Shown here: piece after piece, positions 48,259 to 57,896 of the stretch
Numbering within the stretch: position 1 is the first letter of the stretch
Layout of the letters: the number at the start of each line of letters is the position of its first letter
Assembly (NCBI RefSeq): GCF_007744675.1
Contig: NZ_CP036269.1
Location: forward strand, 5,931,546-5,995,545
Length of the DNA stretch: 64,000 nucleotides
Origin: Gimesia alba
Lineage (GTDB): Bacteria; Planctomycetota; Planctomycetia; Planctomycetales; Planctomycetaceae
Reading direction: 5' to 3'
Notes under the pieces: generated by a model
Databases searched by the model: none
What the model was told of the DNA's origin: nothing
The model's input: only the letters and a program-made list of their open reading frames with translations
Translations under genes and position numbers: made by a program

Positions 48259-48544
48259 TCGACGCACGTTCCGTCCTGTTTGCGACTCTTGAATCACACA
48301 CGCTCTTCGCAGAACAGGCCGACGGAGGGAGAAACCACCGCTTACGCCTGACATTTGGCTCGGATTCCCTCTCGATTTGTAAACAAAGCTACCAGAGACT
48401 TGACGCTATCCGCTCAGGTGCAAAGAATCAGGTGTTTTCGAACATCAAAGAATTCCCGGTGTCCTAACAGGGAATTGGGTGCGATCTGAAAATGGTTTTC
48501 AGATACAGACTGTTTTATTCATTCAGACTACAAAGATCACAATT

Positions 48545-49744
48545 ATGTCGATGCAGCTCTCCTCTACTGTCCAGAAACTAAAACCCTCTGCCACAATCGC
48601 AGCTGCTGCAAAAGCGAAAGAATTAAAAAACACGGGCGTCAAAGTCTACGAGTTCACGCTGGGCGAGCCGGATTTCAATACTCCTGCTCATATCTGTGAG
48701 GCTGCCAAAGCAGCGATGGATAATGGCCAGACCCATTACACTCCCGCCGCGGGAACTCCGGAAGTCAAACAGGCGATCTGCGATGCCTATCAGCGCGATT
48801 ATGGTTTAAGCTACCAGCCGAATCAGGTGGTGGTTTCCAATGGCGCCAAACACTCGATTCATAATGTGTTGACTGCACTGTGTGGTCCCGGCGATGAAGT
48901 GATTATTCCGACGCCTTACTGGGTCAGTTACAGTGCTCTGGTGGAATTAACGGGGGCAACTCCGGTGATGGTCGAAACGACCGAAGAGAGCGGCTTCTGC
49001 ATGAGTGCCGAACAGTTTGCCCAGGCGATTACTCCCAAAACGAAACTGATGATGCTCAACAATCCCTGTAACCCGACCGGAGCCGCTTATCCGGTGGAAG
49101 CACTCGAAGCGCTGGCGCGGGTCGCGGTGGAAAAAGATGTCGCCGTACTCTCCGATGAGATCTATGAAAAACTGATTTATGAAGGTTCCGAATTTCGCAG
49201 CTTTGCTTCCTTCGGACCAGACGTCGCCGAGCGCACGATTATCGTCAGCGGCGTCAGTAAAGCCTACGCGATGACCGGCTGGCGGATTGGCTGGACGATT
49301 GCTCCAGCAGAACTGACGGCGGCGATGACCAAACTGCAGAGTCAGGAAACCTCGAATCCCTGCAGCATCAGTCAGGCAGCGACGATTGCCGCTTTAAGTG
49401 GACCGCAGGAAAGTGTGGCGGAAATGCTGGAAGCCTTCAAAGAACGCCGGAGCTATGTTCGGGAACGCTTACGAAAGTTCCCGGACATCAGTTTTGCGGA
49501 ACCAGGGGGCGCGTTTTATGCGTTTTTCAACGTGAGTGCTCACTTCAACAAACCGCTGGGTGGCGGCAAAGTAGTGAAAGACTCCAGTGAATTCTGTACC
49601 GCACTGTTGGAAGAAGCCCATGTCGCGTTAGTCACCGGTGACGCTTTTGGTGCTCCCGGTTATGTACGACTTTCGTTTGCCACCGATCTCAAAACTCTGG
49701 AAGAGGGGCTGAATCGGATTGAACAGTTTCTGTCGCCCGCTTAA
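48545..49744 (+). CDS. Aspartate aminotransferase (class I, PLP-dependent)
   Basis: 399 residues from the ATG at 48545 (a longer open frame upstream lacks support; a second ATG two codons later is possible). The fold-type I aminotransferase pattern is complete: FTLGEPDFNTPAHI near the N-terminus, NPCNPTGAAY, SDEIYEKL, and the PLP Lys in SGVSKAYAMTGWRIGW (Lys239), with the closing YVRLSFATD holding the carboxylate-binding Arg. Such enzymes of the Thermus/Bacillus type convert aspartate and 2-oxoglutarate to oxaloacetate and glutamate. Some members also accept prephenate, which cannot be excluded here. It ends 22 bases before a bidirectional terminator. Confidence 0.92.
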   Translation: MSMQLSSTVQKLKPSATIAAAAKAKELKNTGVKVYEFTLGEPDFNTPAHICEAAKAAMDNGQTHYTPAAGTPEVKQAICDAYQRDYGLSYQPNQVVVSNGAKHSIHNVLTALCGPGDEVIIPTPYWVSYSALVELTGATPVMVETTEESGFCMSAEQFAQAITPKTKLMMLNNPCNPTGAAYPVEALEALARVAVEKDVAVLSDEIYEKLIYEGSEFRSFASFGPDVAERTIIVSGVSKAYAMTGWRIGWTIAPAELTAAMTKLQSQETSNPCSISQAATIAALSGPQESVAEMLEAFKERRSYVRERLRKFPDISFAEPGGAFYAFFNVSAHFNKPLGGGKVVKDSSEFCTALLEEAHVALVTGDAFGAPGYVRLSFATDLKTLEEGLNRIEQFLSPA

Positions 49745-49766
49745 TTGAAATTGAGTGCATTCATTT

Positions 49767-49804
49767 AAAAAAGGCCATCCTGAAGCAATTCAGGATGGCC
49801 TTTT
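49767..49804. terminator. Bidirectional rho-independent terminator
   Basis: A perfect 16-bp stem (49769-49784 with 49789-49804, core GGCCATCCTGAA/TTCAGGATGGCC) around the loop GCAA, with A run on one side and T run on the other. It serves the aspartate aminotransferase gene (plus) and the large surface-protein gene (minus). Confidence 0.92.
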
Positions 49805-49843
49805 CGTTTCAGCAGTTTCTTACATCATGCCCAGGAGGGAGGA

Positions 49844-52800
49844 TCAGAATTCCCCCCAACCGAAGGGCAGTTCGCCAACAATTGTTCCCGGCAGGAAGAC
49901 ACCATTCGCATCGTTAGGTGTGGTTACGAATGGATTGGTGTCCAGAATGAAGATACCGGTGTCCCCTGAGACACGGAAGGTACTTTCTCCTGTACCGGAG
50001 TAAAGGAAGGTCCCTGCACCAGGAGCATTCAGGTTAGCAATACGAGCAGCCAGACGTTGAGCGTTACGACGTCTTGTAGTAGAGGTGAACGGTCCCGGGC
50101 TGGCAACGTTGTTCAAACGCGATTTGAAGGTATCAGCATTGTTGTAGAACGCACCAGTATTGTTTACATCAGATGATATAATTGTATTGGTCTGCCAGGT
50201 CAAATCCAAACGAGCCAGTGCATCGCTCTGAATGGTAGTGATGGCCGTCGGATCGGTGGTATTACCCCATGTCCCTGCTGTCGCAGCCGGATTATCCGTG
50301 GAGACAAATGATTCGAAGAAGACATCGTCTCCCAAGTTACCCGTTAAAGTCGAGTTGGTAACCGACATGATCACACCAGAGGTAACGAAGTTCCCCACAC
50401 CGTCACTAGCAAATCCGCCTGGAGCAGTCGTGCTGTTAAAGGATCGAGTGGTACCAACACGAACCACCAGACCAGTGGTACCAAAGCCACTGTCACGACC
50501 GTTGTCGATGATCTGGTTGTTATCCATATCCATTCTCAGGTAAACATCCTGGAACAGACTTCCGTCTGCTGCTAGAGGATCTGTAGAAGGATCGGTCTGG
50601 TTTTGAGTGAGTGAAGCGGTGTAGACCACATACACACCTTCCAGGCGGTTTTCGTTCACGATATTGTCGTCAAACGCAATGTCGATTGAAGAGGAAGTTC
50701 CCCCCAGACCCGGTCGAGCCAGGACATCGAAACCGCGACCTCCGTTGAAGTCGATTACGTTGCCGGTAATACTGAGATCGAAGCTCCCTGAGAGCACATT
50801 CATGAATTCGATACCATCTCCGCCGTTGCGGGTAATATCGTTGTTGGAAATGGTCGTGTTATTATACCCGAGCAGATCCAGGTCGATACCGACGGCAGCG
50901 TTTTCTGCGATGTAGTTGCGGGCGATCGTGAGTGTTCCAGCGTCTTCGACAGCGATACCGTCGACTCCGTTGTTCACGATCATGTTACCCAGCGAGGAGT
51001 CTGCCGCATCCCCGATGACCAGATTATCGGTCGCCCCTTCAAGGTGAATACCGTCACCGGTGTTTTCCGCAATGTAGTTACGAGTCCAGGCCCCGGTGAT
51101 ACCCCGTGTATCAAAAACGGAGTTGGTTAGCTCGGTTGTCATAATACCATGGAGATCGTTTCCGGTAATCACATTGCTGTCCATATTGGCTGACAGCACT
51201 GCATCTGATTCAACACGGAGATCGACACCAGAGAGACCGTTATCGGTAACTGTGTTGTTGTTGACGGTATAAGTATCGGTCTTGTTGGCTGCAGAGGCAG
51301 TCAGGTCGATACCATTCAGCGTGTTGGTAGTGAAGGTGTTGTAGGTGATGTCGATATTGGTCATGACACCATCCGAGGTTCGGGCCATTTCAAGACCGTT
51401 GCCTGTGTTATTGGTAAACAGGTTTCCGAAATCCGTTGTGCTGCCCCCAATTGTAATATTGTCTATTGTACCAAAATCACCCAAGTTATTTCCTGTGACG
51501 GTCATCAACAGACCGGATGCAGCACTGTTCTGGATGATACTCCGCTGAATGGTGCTGTTAGTCAAAGTGGCTGTATCCCGCACGATAAACCCGACGCCTT
51601 CACCAGTAAACTCACTGCTGAGAGTGGTATCAAAAGTGGTATCAAAGTCGTGTTGATCGATGTCAACCTGGTTGGTTGTGTTACCGATTAACAGCAGACC
51701 GATGTGGGCATCACCGTTATTCGTGAAAGTGTTGACGAGTGAATTATCGACGGCAGCCAGACTTCCAAAGGCCAGAGTGACACCGCCATTGCCGCCCACG
51801 GTAGTGGTACCGTCGACAGTACCGCCGACACCGAAGCTGGCTCCATCATCACCGGGCAAGGCGGGAGCACGTCCCACGAAAGTATTGCGTGTGATACTGG
51901 CCGTTGTTCTGACGTCGCTGGATCCAAACAGGATACCCGAAGTCCCGAGTGTCTCCCGATTAAAGTTGTTCAAATCGATGCTACCCAGGGTATTGACCGC
52001 AGTGTTAGTGCCACCCATCGCAGACCCACCAATGAACAGTCCGGCTTCGGTATTGTTACTGAAATCATTGGTGGAAATCAGTGCCGTCGTAAAAGCACCG
52101 CCGTTGTTATTGGTAATACTCATACCGTGTCGGGTATTCCCGGTGAAGGTATTATTGGAAACCGAAGGCGAAGCGATGGTCGTCAGATCGATTGTTCCCG
52201 TCGTTAAGGTATTTGCAAAGCCATCCTGTCCGTTACCGGTGGCAGTATTGTTGACAATCTGACCACCGATAGTACCTGTATTGAGTGTATTCAGGCTAAT
52301 CCCGTTCTGACCATTACTGTTAAAGAGGTTGGTAGTCGCATTTACGCTACCGATACTCAGATTGATGGTAGACCCTGCACCATCGGCCGTGGCCACAAAA
52401 CCATCTGTGGTGTTGTTGCTGGCATTGATGGTTGTCAGTCCCAGATCGAGAACGCCGTTTCCGTTCATATCTTCGCCGGGATCAATCACCCCATTTCCAT
52501 TCATATCTTCCGTGACAGCCGAGATGGTACCGCCGCCGGTCGCATCAAAGGCAATACCGATGCCGGTGTTGCCAGTTGCTGTGATCGTGTCAAAGGACCG
52601 GAATGTGATTGTCCCACCGTTCGAATTGACATGCAGACCAGTATTCGGATTGATATTATTATTGAATGTATTATTGGAGAAGTCCGTATCAATCGTTCCC
52701 CCATTCTCGGTCAGAATCATCCCGGTACCGTTTGCATTAGCTGTATTTCCGGTGATTCCCAGTGTCGTAGTACCATCGGCGGCGGTTCCCACCCCATCGA

Positions 52801-54670
52801 TGGTCGTTCCTGCGTTGGCAATGATTTCAAAGCCGGTTCCTGTTCCCGGAGGAACGACGCCCAGATTGTTTGTTGCCGTGTTGTTTTGGAACGCCAGCTC
52901 AAGTGTGCCTGTATTCTGTGTGATACGGGCACCATGTAGAGAGTTGGCCCCATCTCCTGAGAACGTGTTATCGGTGACGATACCGATGCCGTTAGCAGTA
53001 TTGGTGACATCAACACCACGATTATAGAGCACGAACGAGTTACGATTGATATTGAACCCGCGTGTTCCTGCTGAGAAGATGCCGGTGTTATACGGGAGTG
53101 CTGCCGTGGTTCCACTGATGTTGAAACCGGAAACTTCCCACGCACCACCTTGACCGGTAACCACATTTCCGCCCGCGGTGTTTGTCAAAGTAGGACGGCT
53201 GGCTGCTGGATTATATCCAGGTAGAGTGAGTGTTGATACCGTTCCCATTTGAAGCACATCGAAGGTATGTGTAACAGCTTCACTCAACAATCGTTGGCCT
53301 GTGACACCACCGATGCCACCACCATTGTCAAGTAATGTAATCCCGCCGTCCAGATTCATTTCGTTACCATCCTGCACGAAGATAATATCCGTTGTCGCCA
53401 CTGGAGGAGAGGCATTATAAGCGGCGACTGAACCAAATGGTGTTTCGTACGTACCATTTCCGGCAGCCCCAAAGTCAGGATCGATATGAGCCACAATATA
53501 AGGCATGCCGTCATCTGGGTTGATCGCCAATTCCGAATTAATTTCTGTTTTGGTATTCGCAACAATACGGTAATTACGATTCATTGGTTGATACATACGC
53601 TGTTGCAGCGTTTTGGGACGCATCCACTTATCAGATCTACCCTCAGGAATTGAGAGTGTCACATTCATCCAGGCGTTCGATCCAAAGACCGAATCCTTGG
53701 CATAGCTGACACTCATCTGCCACCAGTCATTAATATTGGCTTCTGCACGGAACTTGGCCCCTGCTGCACTCTTGCCGTGGTCAGAGTTATAATAATAACC
53801 GCCAACAAAAGCATCGATTCCGAATTTCCCTAAAACAGGAAGCGGACCACCGATTTCAGCATCAACACCGCCATAGGAGGATTCTGATATCCGAGCCCGG
53901 TTCAGGTAAATATTATTTGACTGAAAGTAAGCGCCTCCCGTCAGATTATTCGAAATGACAATTTCACCGTTATTGATCGGGAAGTATCCATTGATACGCG
54001 ATGTGAGGTATTGACCGATCACTTCCGCACTCAGACCGATCTGATGATAATCCTGATAATGTCCGTCGTCATAATCGTACCAGCCTGCGATGGTGAAGAT
54101 TTTATCTACGGTTTCGCTATATGCACGCCAACCAGCTCCCAGGTTGACACCACCGGCTCCCTGATCGGTCACCATTGCTCTTAAATCGAGAAAGAGCATG
54201 CTTTGTTCCGGGTTAATGGTAAAGGGAACTAAAGCTCCGAGATTCGTATACCCGTCATCATAACCAATTCCGCCACCAATGCCTTTATCCAGACGGTAGA
54301 TGGTGCGGAACTCTTGTGGTCCCAGAGGTTGGTATCCAGCCCCATTGTCGATGTACTCATTCACGACCATGGTTCGCGGATCAGGATATTTGTAAGGAGC
54401 ATATCCTTGCAAATTATCCTGATAGCTGACATCTTTCATCGTCGTAAAACCGGGAACATCATTTCTCTGGACTGTGTTATCAGGAATAAAATCGTGCCTG
54501 AACACGCCAGAAGAAACACTGCCTACAATGGCGGAACCTTCTTGTTCGCCTAGAGTAGCGTGTCCTTCGGATTGATTGTCCCCAGTTTGTTCCGGCTCTG
54601 CAGACGCGAACGCCAGTACGTACTGAGATGCTAATAAACAGCAGGCCAGGCTGACACATAATTTGTTCAT
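49844..54670 (-). CDS. Outer-surface protein: inverse-autotransporter-like barrel plus beta-helix passenger
   Basis: 1608 residues from the ATG at 54670 (GGAG six bases upstream; signal peptide MNKLCVSLACCLLASQYVLAFASA). Residues about 105-375 look like the intimin/invasin-type beta-barrel. They show GAGWRAYSETVDKIFTIAGWYDY, a LSAEVIGQYLTSRINGYFP strand and GGVDAEIGGPLP, and the segment ends in PMNRNYRIV, where type Ve proteins have their conserved RNxxIV. From about 400 to 1500 run many short repeats of beta-helix type (NNTFxxN, GNTxxG, GGDGI) typical of a long right-handed parallel beta-helix. Two adjacent EDMNGNGV-D loops near residue 720 look Ca-binding. Expected site: outer membrane with passenger outside. 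Binding partner unknown. Confidence 0.75.
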   Translation of the reverse strand: MNKLCVSLACCLLASQYVLAFASAEPEQTGDNQSEGHATLGEQEGSAIVGSVSSGVFRHDFIPDNTVQRNDVPGFTTMKDVSYQDNLQGYAPYKYPDPRTMVVNEYIDNGAGYQPLGPQEFRTIYRLDKGIGGGIGYDDGYTNLGALVPFTINPEQSMLFLDLRAMVTDQGAGGVNLGAGWRAYSETVDKIFTIAGWYDYDDGHYQDYHQIGLSAEVIGQYLTSRINGYFPINNGEIVISNNLTGGAYFQSNNIYLNRARISESSYGGVDAEIGGPLPVLGKFGIDAFVGGYYYNSDHGKSAAGAKFRAEANINDWWQMSVSYAKDSVFGSNAWMNVTLSIPEGRSDKWMRPKTLQQRMYQPMNRNYRIVANTKTEINSELAINPDDGMPYIVAHIDPDFGAAGNGTYETPFGSVAAYNASPPVATTDIIFVQDGNEMNLDGGITLLDNGGGIGGVTGQRLLSEAVTHTFDVLQMGTVSTLTLPGYNPAASRPTLTNTAGGNVVTGQGGAWEVSGFNISGTTAALPYNTGIFSAGTRGFNINRNSFVLYNRGVDVTNTANGIGIVTDNTFSGDGANSLHGARITQNTGTLELAFQNNTATNNLGVVPPGTGTGFEIIANAGTTIDGVGTAADGTTTLGITGNTANANGTGMILTENGGTIDTDFSNNTFNNNINPNTGLHVNSNGGTITFRSFDTITATGNTGIGIAFDATGGGTISAVTEDMNGNGVIDPGEDMNGNGVLDLGLTTINASNNTTDGFVATADGAGSTINLSIGSVNATTNLFNSNGQNGISLNTLNTGTIGGQIVNNTATGNGQDGFANTLTTGTIDLTTIASPSVSNNTFTGNTRHGMSITNNNGGAFTTALISTNDFSNNTEAGLFIGGSAMGGTNTAVNTLGSIDLNNFNRETLGTSGILFGSSDVRTTASITRNTFVGRAPALPGDDGASFGVGGTVDGTTTVGGNGGVTLAFGSLAAVDNSLVNTFTNNGDAHIGLLLIGNTTNQVDIDQHDFDTTFDTTLSSEFTGEGVGFIVRDTATLTNSTIQRSIIQNSAASGLLMTVTGNNLGDFGTIDNITIGGSTTDFGNLFTNNTGNGLEMARTSDGVMTNIDITYNTFTTNTLNGIDLTASAANKTDTYTVNNNTVTDNGLSGVDLRVESDAVLSANMDSNVITGNDLHGIMTTELTNSVFDTRGITGAWTRNYIAENTGDGIHLEGATDNLVIGDAADSSLGNMIVNNGVDGIAVEDAGTLTIARNYIAENAAVGIDLDLLGYNNTTISNNDITRNGGDGIEFMNVLSGSFDLSITGNVIDFNGGRGFDVLARPGLGGTSSSIDIAFDDNIVNENRLEGVYVVYTASLTQNQTDPSTDPLAADGSLFQDVYLRMDMDNNQIIDNGRDSGFGTTGLVVRVGTTRSFNSTTAPGGFASDGVGNFVTSGVIMSVTNSTLTGNLGDDVFFESFVSTDNPAATAGTWGNTTDPTAITTIQSDALARLDLTWQTNTIISSDVNNTGAFYNNADTFKSRLNNVASPGPFTSTTRRRNAQRLAARIANLNAPGAGTFLYSGTGESTFRVSGDTGIFILDTNPFVTTPNDANGVFLPGTIVGELPFGWGEF

Positions 54671-55211
54671 CGAAAGCTCCAACGTCGATGTGTAACTCGT
54701 CTCTTACGATTTCAGACGATCAACTCCGTTCCTTAATAGTCTCCTGGGATTTTCACTCTTTGAGGCATCTGCCCCCACTCAAAAATCCCTGTCGACCAGA
54801 GTGACAGGTGAAACCTGACACTCTTCCCCTTGTCTCCGGGTCGGATGTAAAACTATTCCGATTATCCGGGTACAAGCGGTTATTCTGATCTTTCGGAATA
54901 ATCGTGTTGTTAAGTTGAGACGAAATATGCTAATCGGAGGGGTGAGCAGAAAACACGATAAGTACAGACACAGTTCGCACGTTGAAAAAGAAGGCGTAAC
55001 ACATTTTCAATTAGAGACTTATGTCAATTAAGATTGCATGGATTTGTCAGGAATTTCTGATCGGAGTGATTAGAAAATTATTCAAAATTTTTGCTGTGAA
55101 TTCAGGCGAAAAACTGATCCGAGACATGACAATTTGAACACTGCATTGCCTGACAGCGCGAGAATCCTGGGAACTTAGCAAGAGATGGAAGTTTAGACTC
55201 GAAGAAAACTA
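54671..55211. other. Intergenic region upstream of the surface-protein gene
   Basis: 541 bases. An 11-bp inverted repeat with one A.A mismatch, GAGTGACAGGT/ACCTGACACTC, lies at 54799-54823, about 130 bases before the surface-protein start, and could be an operator. The AT-rich half beyond 54950 shows no gene. No promoter can be placed firmly. Confidence 0.45.
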
Positions 55212-56588
55212 TTACTTAAACCAGACTGTGTCAGCTTCCCATTTACCCCCAACAGGAATCAGAGTCGTTAAAGTCCGGCCATTTTTCATTTTGATTTTGG
55301 CACGAATTTTAGCTCCCGATCCTTCAATCTGAACCGTGTGAATCAAGTCTTCCGGCGTGGCAGAAGCAGCTTGCGGTTTTGCCATTTCCAACGACTCAGC
55401 GGTAATCAGATTTCGTACACGTTCCGTGAAAAACGGCTTCAGCGCGTCGACGTCACCCTGTTGAATATATTTCAACTGAAGCACCATGATTTCTCTGGAT
55501 TTTGTAACCAGCTGTTCTTCCAACTTCTTTTTCTGGATCGCGGTCAGCGGACTTGTTTCCGGATGTGCCTCCACCAGTTTCGCCGATTTCAGCCGCTCAA
55601 TCCATTGCCGGCGATCCTCTTCGCTCAGAGGTAGTTTACGCGTCACATAAGCCAGACGATGCATATCACGTTTGCCACGCACCATTCTGTTGATCTCGTG
55701 TTGGGCCGGTGTCTTATCACTTTTGGCCACACGCCACTCATACAGAATATCATCGTCCCCATCTTGAATGACGTTCCACTCTTCAACCTCATAGGACTGC
55801 TCAACCAGGGCTTTCATCCGATTCATCATCTCTTTGGCGGTAAGTTGCTCACCCAGCTTGAACAGCCTCTGTGTGGAAAACATCTGCTTGTAATTCTGGA
55901 CCGCTTCTTCGGGTAAGACATACTCCGTGAGAGCATTGGTTGCGTTCATCAACCGATAGCCCTCTCTCCAAGGCGGCCCCAGACGAAATTCCATTGATCT
56001 CAGTGCTTTGGAATATTCTGCAGAGAGGCCGCGTGTATCGACGACCGCGTAGAGCCTGCCCTCACGAAAGTTGAGCCACATAAACCCATAAATCAATTGC
56101 GTTTCATCGGACTGATCCCGCTGTCGATCCGGTTTTCCCAGCAATTTGAGTGTTTCGACTTCCGGCGTCCCCACGTTTAAGACGCCTTTCCGATCAAAAA
56201 AACTCCAGAATTTCAGGAAATCGCGCAACGCATTTTTGTTTGTGGAATCCAGAAGCACCGCTTTCCGCATTTCCACCCAGCTTTTGGACGCTTGAGAATC
56301 TTCCAGATAACTGACGCCTAACAGGTAATGCAAGACACTGCTTTGAGGCTGTAATGCAACCGCTTTTTCAAACTCGGCAATCGCATCCTTCCAGTTTTTC
56401 TGCTTGAGAAAGGCCTGCCCCTGTTTTGCATGCTCCAATGCAGCTGCTTTCGCTTTGGGATCCTGCTCAGGAGAGGCTGTCTGCGGACTGGTTTTTTCCT
56501 GTGCCTGCACGTGATTTCCGCAGAGACAGCTGCAGGAAATCAGACAGAAACACAAAACGAGAGTCAGGTCATGCAGACGAAATTTCAT
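55212..56588 (-). CDS. Exported TPR protein of unknown function
   Basis: 458 residues with signal peptide (MKFRLHDLTLVLCFCLISCSCLC, cleavage near QAQ). Residues about 45-125 contain two TPR units (AKQGQAFLKQKNWKDAIAEFEKAVALQP; LHYLLGVSYLEDSQASKSWVEMRKAV). The rest has no recognised domain; residues about 340-458 contain a long helix (IQKKKLEEQLVTKSREI) and end in a beta-rich NTF2-like tail (RAKIKMKNGRTLTTLIPVGGKWEADTVWF). Probably periplasmic. A second TPR gene lies 74 bases upstream on the same strand; the two may be an operon. GGAGGGG precedes the ATG. Confidence 0.82.
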   Translation of the reverse strand: MKFRLHDLTLVLCFCLISCSCLCGNHVQAQEKTSPQTASPEQDPKAKAAALEHAKQGQAFLKQKNWKDAIAEFEKAVALQPQSSVLHYLLGVSYLEDSQASKSWVEMRKAVLLDSTNKNALRDFLKFWSFFDRKGVLNVGTPEVETLKLLGKPDRQRDQSDETQLIYGFMWLNFREGRLYAVVDTRGLSAEYSKALRSMEFRLGPPWREGYRLMNATNALTEYVLPEEAVQNYKQMFSTQRLFKLGEQLTAKEMMNRMKALVEQSYEVEEWNVIQDGDDDILYEWRVAKSDKTPAQHEINRMVRGKRDMHRLAYVTRKLPLSEEDRRQWIERLKSAKLVEAHPETSPLTAIQKKKLEEQLVTKSREIMVLQLKYIQQGDVDALKPFFTERVRNLITAESLEMAKPQAASATPEDLIHTVQIEGSGAKIRAKIKMKNGRTLTTLIPVGGKWEADTVWFK

Positions 56589-56661
56589 CGTTGTTTGATC
56601 CCCTCCAGGTTTAAAACAGACGCCAATTCAATATGGACTGGATTGCAAGAGAGTGAATGGC

Positions 56662-57444
56662 TTACTTCGTGACTTCGGGTTCCGTTAATAATTGTAGCTC
56701 TAAACGACCGGTATGCCACATATAATTCGGCCCAAAGCCGGCGCGTGGCCCCCATTTGTTGTTGACCGCCTTTTGTAAATATTTGCGTGCGGCTGCTTTC
56801 CGCCCCTGAAGCGACTCGTTCAAGCCAATATACAGATAAGCGTAAAAGTGGCGTTTTTCCCGCTCGTTTTCATCAATTTCTGCCGTCTTAATATTCTTCA
56901 AGATCTGATCCGGCGTGATTTTGCCTTCGAACAGGCGGTAAATATCCGGGAAAGGCTCGCGATCATCCTTTTCATATTTCAGCAGGCCCTGTTGAGCCTG
57001 CTTGGGGCCTTTGGCCTGATACTGTGAAAAGAAACGCCAGATTCCATTCTCGCGATCGACATTGTCGAACGAATGATAAATTTCAAACTGCTTCGCTGCC
57101 TCGTCATACTGCTTCGCGTAATAGCAGGCAATCCCCCGACGCCAGTGAGAAGCTTTTATCGAAGGCTTCAGCTCGACCATTTTGTCATAGTCGGCAACGG
57201 CAGCTTTGAATTTGCCTTGAAAGAAGAACGCATCCCCTCTCCGCGAAAACAAGTTACTCTCATTGGGAGTTTGTTTGATCTGAGCCGTCAATTCGTCGAT
57301 CAATTGAGAAAGTTTGAGCTGCATCATAGCTCGTTCTTTCGCGGCGTCTGCTTTCGGAGTTTCTTCCGCTGCCCGAGCGTATCCGCTGGCATACGGCATT
57401 AAAATTACCCCGCAAAGCAATCCTCGGTATATGTAACGTCTCAT
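56662..57444 (-). CDS. Exported TPR protein of unknown function
   Basis: 260 residues from the ATG at 57444, which opens a signal peptide (MRRYIYRGLLCGVILMPYASGYARA). A longer open frame to 57624 would run across the promoter of tRNA-Gln and is not used. At least three TPR-like units are visible (LFSRRGDAFFFQGKFKAAVADYDKMVELKP; HWRRGIACYYAKQYDEAAKQF; FYAYLYIGLNESLQGRKAAARKYLQKAV). No catalytic motif. Probably periplasmic scaffold; partner unknown. Confidence 0.83.
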   Translation of the reverse strand: MRRYIYRGLLCGVILMPYASGYARAAEETPKADAAKERAMMQLKLSQLIDELTAQIKQTPNESNLFSRRGDAFFFQGKFKAAVADYDKMVELKPSIKASHWRRGIACYYAKQYDEAAKQFEIYHSFDNVDRENGIWRFFSQYQAKGPKQAQQGLLKYEKDDREPFPDIYRLFEGKITPDQILKNIKTAEIDENEREKRHFYAYLYIGLNESLQGRKAAARKYLQKAVNNKWGPRAGFGPNYMWHTGRLELQLLTEPEVTK

Positions 57445-57586
57445 CAACTGGCTCTTTCGTCCTGAACACAGATTTCCGGCCGGGAAGATTAACTGAACCT
57501 TCTTTCTCAATATACTGTCATACTCTGGTAGAAGTGAAAAGAGCTGGAGAGACTGAAAAGAATAGAAAATTCTCTCCCCAAACGAC

Positions 57587-57614
57587 TTGGCGTGCGAACA
57601 GAATTTCGTATAAT
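57587..57614 (+). promoter_or_regulatory. Promoter of tRNA-Gln
   Basis: A perfect TATAAT at 57609-57614 with TTGGCG at 57587-57592 (16-base spacing), 66 bases before the tRNA. The -10 is a full match to the sigma-70 consensus. Confidence 0.55.
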
Positions 57615-57680
57615 GGCCGAACATAGCTGCAAGTAATGCTACCTGCTCAGCTTAGCTAGTTTTCACAAAGCACAGATTAT

Positions 57681-57751
57681 TGCCTGATAGTGTAACGGTA
57701 GCACGAGTGACTCTGACTCACTTAGTCTAGGTTCGAATCCTAGTCGGGCAA
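57681..57751 (+). tRNA. tRNA-Gln (anticodon CTG)
   Basis: 71-nt cloverleaf. The acceptor TGCCTGA/TCGGGCA pairs with one G.T, with discriminator A. The D stem is GTGT/GCAC, the anticodon stem AGTGA/TCACT with loop CTCTGAC (anticodon CTG, Gln CAG codons), and the T stem CTAGG/CCTAG with loop TTCGAAT. CCA is not encoded. A strong terminator follows at once. Confidence 0.96.
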
Positions 57752-57756
57752 CTTAC

Positions 57757-57793
57757 AAAAGTCCTGAATCAGTTCTGATTCAGGACTTTTTTA
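57757..57793 (+). terminator. Rho-independent terminator of tRNA-Gln
   Basis: Long perfect stem AAAGTCCTGAATCAG/CTGATTCAGGACTTT with a 2-base loop, followed by a T run, six bases after the tRNA end. Confidence 0.93.
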
Positions 57794-57896
57794 TTGAACA
57801 GTTAGAAATTGACTTTTACCAGAGAGCCATCAAGAGCAATTCATATGTAGAGTCACGTCAGTTCCGTTCATATTTTCTCTTAGATCAGGAGAGCCA

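Noticed and set aside
51660-52262. A 200-codon plus-strand open frame with Val/Pro/Leu-rich product
   Set aside because: Antisense of the Asn/Thr-rich beta-helix repeats, which read as hydrophobic residues on the other strand; no ribosome site.
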